Assembly: GCA_017853205.1 (NCBI GenBank)
Contig: JAFMKB010000017.1
Span: forward strand, 1-43,126
DNA from: Gammaproteobacteria bacterium
Lineage (GTDB): Bacteria > Pseudomonadota > Gammaproteobacteria > Pseudomonadales > Pseudohongiellaceae
Direction: 5' to 3'
Length of the DNA stretch: 43,126 nt
The first letter of the stretch is position 1. Each line of letters starts with the position of its first letter. This document shows positions 7,916 through 15,134 of this stretch, one piece after another. The notes below the pieces were generated by a model, which was given only the letters and a program-made list of their open reading frames with translations, searched no databases and was not told where the DNA came from. A program made the position numbers and the translations under genes.

Positions 7916-8725
7916 TCAGACTTCATCTGCTCCGACGATCAACCTCAGCTCTTCTTTATCCAGTAGGGCAATTTCTCGGTTGTCGACGCTTATAAGACCT
8001 TTCTTCTGTAATGAAGTAAAGAGTCGGCTCACCGTCTCCACAGTCAAGCCGAGATACTCTCCAATATCCCCTCGTGTCATGGGAAGATGAAACCTGTTCG
8101 GCGACAATCCCACGCGAGCATAGCGGCTTGAAACGCCGAGTAGAAATGAGGCGATACGCTGCTCTGCGCTATAGCTGCTGAGTATTGTGTGAACCTTCTG
8201 GTCTTTAGTGATCTCCGCGCCCATGATGGAGAAAAAATTATGCTGAAGACTCGGAAGCTTGAGGCTAAGGGATTCAAGCTGGCTAAAGGGAATCTCACAG
8301 ATAGATGAGTGCTCGAGTGCAATGGCTGAATTTGCATGCACCCTGTCGGCGATGCCGTCCATGCCGATTATTTCACCGGGCAGATAGAAGCCGGTGACGC
8401 GTCCAGCCCCAGAACTGCTGAGAACATAGGTTTTAAAACTACCCGACCGAACTGCAAAAATGGATTTGAAGTCGTCATGTTGACGGTAAAGGTGGTCGGC
8501 TTTTTTGTAGGGTCGATTCCGCTCGACGATATCGTCGAGTTGTTGCATCTCGCTCTCATCGAGCGCAATCGGTAGGCATAATTCGTTAAGTCGACAACTT
8601 CCGCATGAAATGCCTGAGCTATGGGGGCACAGCTTCACGATCGGCGCGTTGCTTCTGTGATCTTTTGGCTCGCTAGAGGCCAGATTCGTGTTGTCCACAT
8701 TCGTCGAATGATGACTCGATTGCAT
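7916..8725 (-). CDS. fnr: FNR/Anr-type oxygen-sensing transcription regulator
   Basis: 269-residue CRP/FNR protein. Three N-terminal cysteines have the FNR spacing (C41-x2-C44-x5-C50) and Cys143 sits in ICEIPFS, together the four ligands of an oxygen-labile 4Fe-4S cluster; Cys33 is extra. The helix-turn-helix TRGDIGEYLGLTVETVSRLF has the recognition residues E230, S233 and R234 that read TTGAT half-sites. It is therefore expected to activate or repress genes when oxygen is low. The N-terminus is somewhat longer than in E. coli FNR (250). ATG at 8725 has AAGGA 8 bases upstream. It has an FNR box in its own promoter and ends close to the convergent synthase-like gene. Confidence 0.93.
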   Translation of the reverse strand: MQSSHHSTNVDNTNLASSEPKDHRSNAPIVKLCPHSSGISCGSCRLNELCLPIALDESEMQQLDDIVERNRPYKKADHLYRQHDDFKSIFAVRSGSFKTYVLSSSGAGRVTGFYLPGEIIGMDGIADRVHANSAIALEHSSICEIPFSQLESLSLKLPSLQHNFFSIMGAEITKDQKVHTILSSYSAEQRIASFLLGVSSRYARVGLSPNRFHLPMTRGDIGEYLGLTVETVSRLFTSLQKKGLISVDNREIALLDKEELRLIVGADEV

Positions 8726-8747
8726 CCCTACAGTCCTTCAATAATCT

Positions 8748-8761
8748 TTGAGCTATATCAA
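8748..8761. promoter_or_regulatory. FNR/Anr box upstream of fnr
   Basis: TTGAG-CTAT-ATCAA matches the FNR consensus TTGAT-N4-ATCAA at 9 of 10 defined positions. Its centre is about 30 bases before the fnr start and about 10 bases from the ribosome binding site, which favours autorepression over activation. Confidence 0.7.
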
Positions 8762-8820
8762 GATACTTCGAGTAGCCTGCCATTAATTGAGGTGATGGAC
8801 AATTTTAGAATGCGAGAAGG

Positions 8821-8837
8821 GGTGACAAACTGTTACC
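8821..8837. repeat. Small imperfect palindrome between fnr and usp
   Basis: ggtgaca-aac-tgttacc, 7-base arms with one G-T mismatch, in the gap upstream of fnr. It could be an operator; nothing else supports a role. Confidence 0.25.
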
Positions 8838-8932
8838 AAGGGTTAGAGTGGGTCTAAGCTTTACGCTAGAGTTCCTCTTTCCCTTGATAAGTTCGTCGAC
8901 GCCGTGGGAAGGGCATAGAGAGCTGGCTCTTC

Positions 8933-8958
8933 GATAGAAATTGGGTAGGATTTCTATC
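8933..8958 (-). terminator. Hairpin over the usp stop codon
   Basis: Perfect 9-bp inverted repeat gatagaaat / atttctatc with an 8-base loop. It overlaps the TAG of the usp gene (8954-8956). No T-run follows, so it is a 3' stabilising or weak termination hairpin rather than a classical intrinsic terminator. Confidence 0.4.
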
Positions 8959-9382
8959 CCACGTATACTGTCAGCACATCGCAGTGTGCACCATGGAGCA
9001 CTTTGATAGCGGTGGAGCCTAATAATATTTTCCAGCCAGAGTGTCCGTGACTTCCAATCACGATCGCATCAGCACTAATTTCTTCGGCAAGCGCGCGGAT
9101 CTCCGGTGCCGGTGCGCCGAGTAGAGAATGTGTGCTGCCCAGAGCAAGCCCCCACTCGTCGCCTAACGCAGCAAGACGCTCTTCGGCGAATTTGATCGCT
9201 TCCTGTTGCAGTTCACTTACGTTCGCCGCGTAAATATCCATGCTATAGGCAGCGGCGATCGGTTCTACAACGTGAACCAAATTAAGTCTGCTGGCTTCGC
9301 CATTTGCCATGCGGAGTGCGGCCTTGAACACTTTTTCGGTGTCTTTCGATAGGTCTATAGCTACGAGTATTTTACTGTACAT
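8954..9382 (-). CDS. Universal stress protein, UspA family
   Basis: 142-residue single-domain Usp. It starts MYSKILVAIDLS and carries the ATP-type nucleotide motif near the C-terminus, GSHGHSGWKILLGST (G-x2-G-x9-G-S/T form). ATG 9382 was chosen because AGGAG lies just before it; the open frame continues upstream to 9433 without a better site. A near-consensus FNR box sits at 9454-9467, about 70-85 bases upstream, so expression under low oxygen is likely, as for Anr-controlled usp genes in Pseudomonas. It lies between fnr and cls on the same strand. Confidence 0.9.
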   Translation of the reverse strand: MYSKILVAIDLSKDTEKVFKAALRMANGEASRLNLVHVVEPIAAAYSMDIYAANVSELQQEAIKFAEERLAALGDEWGLALGSTHSLLGAPAPEIRALAEEISADAIVIGSHGHSGWKILLGSTAIKVLHGAHCDVLTVYVG

Positions 9383-9453
9383 AGTGCTCTCCTCGATTAG
9401 TGTGAAGGTCACGAACTTAGGTCTTAATTTCACATCATTATTGCCTTAATGAT

Positions 9454-9467
9454 TTGATACAAGTCAA
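9454..9467. promoter_or_regulatory. FNR/Anr box upstream of usp
   Basis: TTGAT-ACAA-GTCAA matches the FNR consensus at 9 of 10 defined positions. It lies in the short gap between the end of cls and the usp start and is placed so that a -41.5 activating site would give a start near 9419. Confidence 0.72.
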
Positions 9468-9511
9468 CGCTTGTCTCGAATGAAATTCATAGGTGCGTCG
9501 CCACTGCGAGT

Positions 9512-10906
9512 CTAGAGGTAGGGTGAAAAAAGCCAAGCGGCCGCGTCACGCAGTCGAATCAAATAATGCCTTGTCTCGCGCGCCTCTGGATCTAGCCGTT
9601 GGGTTTCTGCTTGGAGTGATCGAAGGTAATTAGCGAGCCACAGGTTGCAGTCGGAGGAAAACAGTTCCAGCCCTAGTTCGAAATTCAGGCGCAGGCTGCG
9701 TGGGTCGATGTTGGCCGATCCAATTAGAGAATAGTCACTATCGATTATCAGCGCTTTGCTGTGGATAAAGGGGGCCGGTACTTGATAGACCGATAGCCCG
9801 TCGGCGACCAGCCGTTTTAGGCTGTGCTGGGATGCCCAGTGGGCAAGGTGAATATTTCCCCGCTCTGGGATAAAAATACGGACATCGACCCCTCGAAGTC
9901 GTGCAGCGGTTAGTGCGCCAACTAAATCCTTTTCCGGAAGAAAATATGGCGTAATAAGCCAAAGCCGCTCTTTTGCGCTCGAGAACACACCGAGTAGTAC
10001 GTCGTTTAACTTATCTATATCCTCGTTGGGACCATCTAAAATTAGTCGTGCTTCAGCCTTAACAGGCGTGCTCGGCTCGGATGTGTGGTGTAACGAATTT
10101 GCTAATGACTCGCCGGTGCTGCGCAACCAATCTGCTCTGAACGCGCGCTCAAAGTCATCGACAATCGGACCTTCGAGCCTAACGTGCAAATCTCGAGCGG
10201 GTGACTTTATCGCTGGGTCTTTAACTAGGTGCTTTGCACTTATATTGTGGCCGCCGGTAAAAGCGATGCGGTGGTCGATGATAAGCATTTTTCGATGATT
10301 GCGGAGGTTGATATGAAGCGACGGAGGCATCAGTCCTACAGGGTCGAAGCGTGCAAAGTTTAGCTTGGCTTCGCGCAGTGCTCGCCCTACACGTGGAGGG
10401 TAAGCGAGTTCGCCCAACCCATCGACCAGTATTCTCACATCGACGCCGCGGTCCTCTGCGGCTTTTAGGGCGGAAACAAACTGTCTGCCTATCTGGTCAT
10501 GCTGGAATATATAGGAGCACAAATAAACAGATTGTTTCGCGGTTTCTATGGCGGCAAGCATCTCTGGAAAGAGCGCATCTCCATTCTCCAGAAAATGTAT
10601 AGCCGTGCACCGGGCCAACTTTTTATTGCTCGCTCGCTGTCCTATCATCGCTCTCGAATGACGTTCTGAAAGCGGAGCCAGCTCGCCTTCCTCGAGTGTG
10701 GGCTTGGTTGCGTAAAGCCGTCGTGCGGTGCTTCTTGTCCGGTTAATGCCGAGCAATAGATAAGCGATCGGACCAATAAGCGGCATGAGCAGGCAGAAGC
10801 TCACCCAGGCAAGCGCCGAGCGGGAGTCGCTTTTCGTCGTTAGGGCGTGAAGAGCCGCTGCGGTTGAGAGCAGTCCAAGTGCTATGCTGATAAAAATATT
10901 AAGCAC
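9512..10906 (-). CDS. cls: Cardiolipin synthase (phospholipase D superfamily)
   Basis: Joins phospholipid head groups to make cardiolipin at the inner membrane. The protein has 464 residues. Two N-terminal transmembrane helices with the PLDc_N pattern (about 2-20 and 33-53) precede two HKD motifs, HRKMLIID (204-211) and HSKALIID (382-389), each followed by the usual Gly/Asn-rich segment. GTG 10906 (GAGGA 6 bases before it) was chosen over the longer open frame because the hydrophobic N-terminus starts there. The start overlaps the stop of the upstream nuclease remnant by 8 bases. YbhP-type nuclease followed by a PLD-type synthase mirrors the E. coli ybhP-clsB arrangement. Confidence 0.9.
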   Translation of the reverse strand: MLNIFISIALGLLSTAAALHALTTKSDSRSALAWVSFCLLMPLIGPIAYLLLGINRTRSTARRLYATKPTLEEGELAPLSERHSRAMIGQRASNKKLARCTAIHFLENGDALFPEMLAAIETAKQSVYLCSYIFQHDQIGRQFVSALKAAEDRGVDVRILVDGLGELAYPPRVGRALREAKLNFARFDPVGLMPPSLHINLRNHRKMLIIDHRIAFTGGHNISAKHLVKDPAIKSPARDLHVRLEGPIVDDFERAFRADWLRSTGESLANSLHHTSEPSTPVKAEARLILDGPNEDIDKLNDVLLGVFSSAKERLWLITPYFLPEKDLVGALTAARLRGVDVRIFIPERGNIHLAHWASQHSLKRLVADGLSVYQVPAPFIHSKALIIDSDYSLIGSANIDPRSLRLNFELGLELFSSDCNLWLANYLRSLQAETQRLDPEARETRHYLIRLRDAAAWLFSPYL

Positions 10907-11457
10907 GCTTATTCCTCGACAGATTGGCAGCGAGGGCACTGTGCTCTGAGAGCCAGCGCCAATTTGGACTCGACAGCACATTTGCCGATTCTACTGTGAG
11001 CCCACGACAATAAATGCGGTCCATCGAAAGTAATGGAAGTGCAGCAGGGAAGGTTCGCGCGGGCGCACCGCAGATTGAGTCGAATGCCTCTGTCAATCCA
11101 AGTTCTTGTACGAGTGTTCTATGCGCCGTTAATCGCCAATCATTGAAATCGCCAGCGAGAATTAGCGGCGCTTGAGGCGGTATGTGCTCGTTAATATATT
11201 CTAGCGGCGTTGCGTCCGTAGGCAAAATGAGGCCAAACAGAGTCTGCCAGATATTCGAGTTGATCGGTGTTTGGCCAGCCTTTGATTCGTTGATGGTAAC
11301 GGCTATTTTCTCCGCTTACCTCTTGTAAGAAAATCAGGTTACACCCAGAGTCGCGAAGTGCTACGCGTAGCGCTTCTAGCGTATAGCGTAAATTGCTCGC
11401 CGAGAACCCTTTGTGGATATTAAGAGTGAGAGCTAGATACTCTGGTTTCGCGTTCAT
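10899..11457 (-). pseudogene. Broken endonuclease/exonuclease/phosphatase (YbhP-like) gene
   Basis: Two fragments of one EEP-family gene lie in different frames. The first (start ATG 11457) gives TLNIHKGFS, IFLQEVSGE and SVWPHFAYGRNA, then runs to a stop at 11191. The second, in another frame to 10899, gives PPQAPLILAGDFNDW and SEHSALAANL. Relatives have about 65-70 more residues between FAYGRNA and the GDFNDW block, including the central HHGNALLS-type region. The defect is therefore an internal deletion of roughly 200 bases with a frame change, not just a single-base slip. The remaining 3' fragment still overlaps the cls start and may matter for coupled translation of cls. Confidence 0.75.
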
Positions 11458-11460
11458 CGA

Positions 11461-12354
11461 TCAACTCCGAATCACCTCTTGTCCACAGTATTTACAGAAG
11501 CGTGCATCGAGATCGTGATTAGCGTTTTTACACCCGGAGCAGATTGAGCTCACGCTGTTATTGCGCTGATTGCTACGTTGTACCTGCTGCATAAGTTCGG
11601 CACCGATTATTCCAGTCGGAACTGCAATAATCGCGTAACCGCAGATCATCGCGAACGCTGCTACAAATTGTCCGAGCGAGGTCTGCGGAGCAATGTCGCC
11701 ATAGCCTACCGTTGTGATGGTCACGATAGCCCAATAGATGGAGACCGGAATATTAGTGAAGCCATTCTCTGGTCCTTCGATGATAAACATCAGAGCACCG
11801 AAAATAATGATTAGTACGAGAACAGAGAACAGAAAAACGATGATTTTACGACGTGCTTGCAGAAGCGCGGCATAGAGTAGATTAGCCTCGCCGATATAAC
11901 GAAACAGCTTGAGAATGCGAAAGATTCGCAGAACTCGCAGTATACGGATGACAAGTAGGTAAGCTGCGGTCGGAAAAAGGAAAGCGAGGTAGGTCGGTAG
12001 TATGGAGAAGAGGTCGATGATTCCGTAAAAACTGAATAGATAGGCGCGCTTATTGGGCGTCGAATAAATTCTGAGGAAATACTCGAGAGTGAAGATTAGC
12101 GTAAACGCCCATTCCAAACGATAGATCAAGCCACCATAGTTAGAATGAATCGAGGCGACGGAGTCGGCGAGAACGGCAGTGACGCTCGAAACTATAAGCA
12201 CGATAAGCGCAATGTCGAACCAGCGCCCAGCGCGGGACTCGTAGCCGAAGATCACATCGTAGATAGCTTGCTGAAGTGGGGACTGGTTTACAACCTGCGA
12301 GTCGTCGTCTGTTTGCAGATTGTCGCTTGAGCCTTTGGCTTGCTTCTCTGTCAT
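11461..12354 (-). CDS. Voltage-gated-type potassium channel with C-terminal zinc ribbon
   Basis: 297-residue ion channel with six transmembrane segments. An Arg/Lys-repeat S4 helix (about 137-151, RILRVLRIFRILKLFR) and the K+ filter TVGYGD (215-220) are clear. After S6 a short tail carries a CxxC...CxxC zinc ribbon (C272, C275, C287, C290) instead of an RCK/KTN domain. The ribbon may sense metal or redox state or hold a partner. The stop is 3 bases before the nuclease remnant start, so it is probably co-transcribed with it and cls. The ribosome binding site is weak. Confidence 0.88.
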   Translation of the reverse strand: MTEKQAKGSSDNLQTDDDSQVVNQSPLQQAIYDVIFGYESRAGRWFDIALIVLIVSSVTAVLADSVASIHSNYGGLIYRLEWAFTLIFTLEYFLRIYSTPNKRAYLFSFYGIIDLFSILPTYLAFLFPTAAYLLVIRILRVLRIFRILKLFRYIGEANLLYAALLQARRKIIVFLFSVLVLIIIFGALMFIIEGPENGFTNIPVSIYWAIVTITTVGYGDIAPQTSLGQFVAAFAMICGYAIIAVPTGIIGAELMQQVQRSNQRNNSVSSICSGCKNANHDLDARFCKYCGQEVIRS

Positions 12355-12436
12355 GGGACATTCGCTATCTTACGTTAAGTTCAAAGCGCTCTAATCTGAA
12401 TCTACTAAAGCGCCTTGGCAAAATTTTCCTCGGGTA

Positions 12437-13585
12437 CTAGCTTGCCGCTCTGATCATGTTGCGTGCGATGATTATCTGCTGAATCTGACTTGTGCCTTCA
12501 TAGAGTCTAAACAGGCGGACATCACGGTAGAAACGCTCGACAGCGTATTCCGACATGTAGCCCGCGCCTCCATGTATCTGCACAGCGCGATCGGCAACTC
12601 GTCCAACCATCTCGGTGCAGAAAAGTTTGCACGCTGAGGACTCAGTGCTGACATTTTCGCCTCTATCGCGGCGGCGGGCGGTTTCCAATGTCATACACTC
12701 AGCCGCATACGTCTCGGTCTGTGAGTCTGCAAGCATGGCTTGGATGAGCTGTTGTTCGGCAATAGGTTGTCCGAACTGCTTGCGCTGCATTGCGTAGTCG
12801 AGTGCGTCGGCGATTAAGCGTTTTGCGACGCCTATCGACACACCAGAGATATGTAGACGACCTCGGTCCAGCACCTTCATTGCAGTAATGAAGCCTTCGC
12901 CTTCTTCGCCAATAATATTTTCGGCAGGCACGCGCACGTCCTCGAAAATGACGTCGCAGGTCATTGACCCTGACTGGCCCATTTTCTTATCTACAGAGCC
13001 GAGCGTGATTCCGGGCGTGTCTCGCTCAACGATAAATGACGAAATTCCGCGCGCGCCTTTGATGTCGGGGTTGGTTCTAGCCATGACATTAAAGGTGTGT
13101 GCGACCGGTGCGTTGGTGATATAGCGCTTGGTGCCATTGATCACGTAGTGGTCGCCTTCGCGTCGCGCGGTGGTTCGCAGTGACGCTGCATCTGAACCCG
13201 CTTCCGGTTCGGTCAAACAGAAACAGCTAATCCACTCGCCACTTGCATACTTCGGCAGATATTTTTGTTTTTGTGCCTCTGTGCCATTGAATACGATCGC
13301 CGCGGATCCGATGCCGTTGTTTGTGCCCATAATCGAGCGAAAAGCTGGAGATGTGTGACCGAGCGCCATAGAGACCAGGATCTCTTCTTCCATCGTCAGT
13401 CCGAGACCACCGTATTCCTCGGGAATCGTTAGGCCGAACAAACCCAACTCGCGCATTTCCTGCAGCAGGTCGTCTGGAAGTTTACCTTCCTCGGCCATTT
13501 GCTCTTCGGCTGGGATTAGTCGTTCGCGCACGAAGCGTTCGATAATATCGACGAGGGCGTTGATGGTTTCTTGGTCTCGGATCAT
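12437..13585 (-). CDS. Acyl-CoA dehydrogenase, homotetrameric short/medium-chain type
   Basis: 382 residues. It has the signature CFCLTEPEAGSDAASL, the flavin loop RKQFGQPIAEQQLIQAML, VQIHGGAGYMSE and the catalytic-loop motif YEGTSQIQQ with the canonical Glu. It is therefore a self-sufficient ACAD, unlike the paired subunits elsewhere in the window. ATG at 13585. It is divergently placed to the thiolase at 13840, across a 254-base gap that should hold both promoters. Substrate is probably a short or branched acyl-CoA; this cannot be fixed from sequence. Confidence 0.9.
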   Translation of the reverse strand: MIRDQETINALVDIIERFVRERLIPAEEQMAEEGKLPDDLLQEMRELGLFGLTIPEEYGGLGLTMEEEILVSMALGHTSPAFRSIMGTNNGIGSAAIVFNGTEAQKQKYLPKYASGEWISCFCLTEPEAGSDAASLRTTARREGDHYVINGTKRYITNAPVAHTFNVMARTNPDIKGARGISSFIVERDTPGITLGSVDKKMGQSGSMTCDVIFEDVRVPAENIIGEEGEGFITAMKVLDRGRLHISGVSIGVAKRLIADALDYAMQRKQFGQPIAEQQLIQAMLADSQTETYAAECMTLETARRRDRGENVSTESSACKLFCTEMVGRVADRAVQIHGGAGYMSEYAVERFYRDVRLFRLYEGTSQIQQIIIARNMIRAAS

Positions 13586-13839
13586 AGTGTCTACCTGTCT
13601 CTAGCTTGCTTTAACTTGCTTTTGCTTGATGATGTGGGGGCGGTCTTTGGATGGTATTCAGGCGCCTTCGGAGCTGGAAATTAGCATAATCCACGAGTCA
13701 GCGCGACTCATACCATGGCTAAAAACCCTATGCTATGATCCGAGGGATACGGAAACGAGCCGCGGACAGACCTGTTTGGCGGCGACAAGATCTTAACCCT
13801 CAAAACTCATACTAAGTCGAATTCGGAGAGCACCCAGCT

Positions 13840-15060
13840 ATGTCAGACAAGCACCTTAACGACGCATTCATTTACTCTGGCGGACGTTCGGCCTTCGGAA
13901 GACACGGCGGAGGGCTTTCATCTATCCGTCCAGACGATTTGCTTGCGCATGTAATTACGTCTGTCGTTAGGAATAGTGGTTTCACTCCCGACGCCTTCGA
14001 AGATGTCGTCATGGGAAACACCAACGGGGCTGGAGAAGATTGCCGTAACGTTGCGCGCTTTGCTTCGCTTCGCGCGGGCATGCCAACGGCACTGGCGGGA
14101 ATTACAGTTAATCGATTATGTGGATCGGGGCTCGCGGCGACATTGGACGCGGCACGCGGTGTTAAAGTCGGCGAGGGAGATCTCTTTCTGGCCGGTGGCG
14201 TCGAATCGATGAGTCGTGCGCCTCTCGTTCTTTCCAAAGCAACAAGTGCATTCGATAGAGGTCAACAGATAGCTGACAGCACGCTTGGTGCGCGATTCAC
14301 TAATCCAGAATATGCGAAAGTCTATGGCAACGACACCATGCCACAGACGGCGGACAATATTGCCGCTGATCTAGGAATTTCGCGGGAAGACAGCGATATT
14401 TTTGCCGCGGCCTCTCAGTCAAAATACGAGGCAGCGCGCGCGGCAGGCTTCTTTAAAGACGAGATTATTCCTATCGAGGTCGATCAGGGACGGAAAAAGC
14501 CTGCAATTACTGTCGACGCAGATGAGCACCCTCGGCCGTCCTCAGATATCGAAACCCTTGGTAACCTCCGTGCTCTCTTCGACGGCGGAGTAGTCACAGC
14601 GGGGAATGCTTCAGGGATCAACGACGGTGCTGCGGCACTAGTGATCGGCAATCGCGAGGTTGGTGAGAAATTTGGCATTAAGCCGCGTGTCCGCATTATC
14701 GCGGGCGCCGTCGCTGGCGTTGAACCACGGGTAATGGGGCTAGGTCCCGTGTTTGCAATTCGCAAAGCGCTCGCGCGCGCGAATCTAACCCTCGCAGACA
14801 TGGATGTGATCGAGATAAATGAAGCCTTTGCAACCCAAGTGTTGGGTTGCCTCAAAATGCTTGAAGTCGACTTTACTGATTCGCGCGTAAACCCTAACGG
14901 AGGCGCGATTGCCGTCGGCCACCCACTTGGTGCGTCAGGTGCGCGCATTGCGCTTACAACGATGCGTCAACTCGAACGCACCGGCGGCCGCTATGCGGCG
15001 ATAAGCTTATGTATTGGCATTGGGCAGGGCGTAGCGGCGATTATCGAACGCTTGGACTAG
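13840..15060 (+). CDS. Acetyl-CoA acyltransferase (thiolase)
   Basis: 406-residue degradative-type thiolase. The acylated Cys94 is in NRLCGSG, His361 in GHPLGASGAR and Cys391 in CIGIGQG. It cleaves a 3-ketoacyl-CoA with CoA to acetyl-CoA and a shortened acyl-CoA. The sequence resembles PcaF/FadA-type enzymes, but beta-ketoadipate genes are absent here. It heads a + strand run with a FadJ-like enzyme 74 bases downstream, so general beta-oxidation is more likely. Cytoplasmic. ATG at 13840 with GGAGAG about 10 bases upstream. Confidence 0.92.
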   Translation: MSDKHLNDAFIYSGGRSAFGRHGGGLSSIRPDDLLAHVITSVVRNSGFTPDAFEDVVMGNTNGAGEDCRNVARFASLRAGMPTALAGITVNRLCGSGLAATLDAARGVKVGEGDLFLAGGVESMSRAPLVLSKATSAFDRGQQIADSTLGARFTNPEYAKVYGNDTMPQTADNIAADLGISREDSDIFAAASQSKYEAARAAGFFKDEIIPIEVDQGRKKPAITVDADEHPRPSSDIETLGNLRALFDGGVVTAGNASGINDGAAALVIGNREVGEKFGIKPRVRIIAGAVAGVEPRVMGLGPVFAIRKALARANLTLADMDVIEINEAFATQVLGCLKMLEVDFTDSRVNPNGGAIAVGHPLGASGARIALTTMRQLERTGGRYAAISLCIGIGQGVAAIIERLD

Positions 15061-15134
15061 TTCGGGCGCAAAGCGCTAAAGTCAGCGCAAAAGCAATACA
15101 AAATTCAGCATTAATAGAAAAGGAAACTAGTACT

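Noticed and set aside
13586..13839. A promoter between the ACAD and thiolase genes (TATGAT at 13734-13739)
   Set aside because: No good -35 is found at 16-18 bases, so the site is not listed as a feature.
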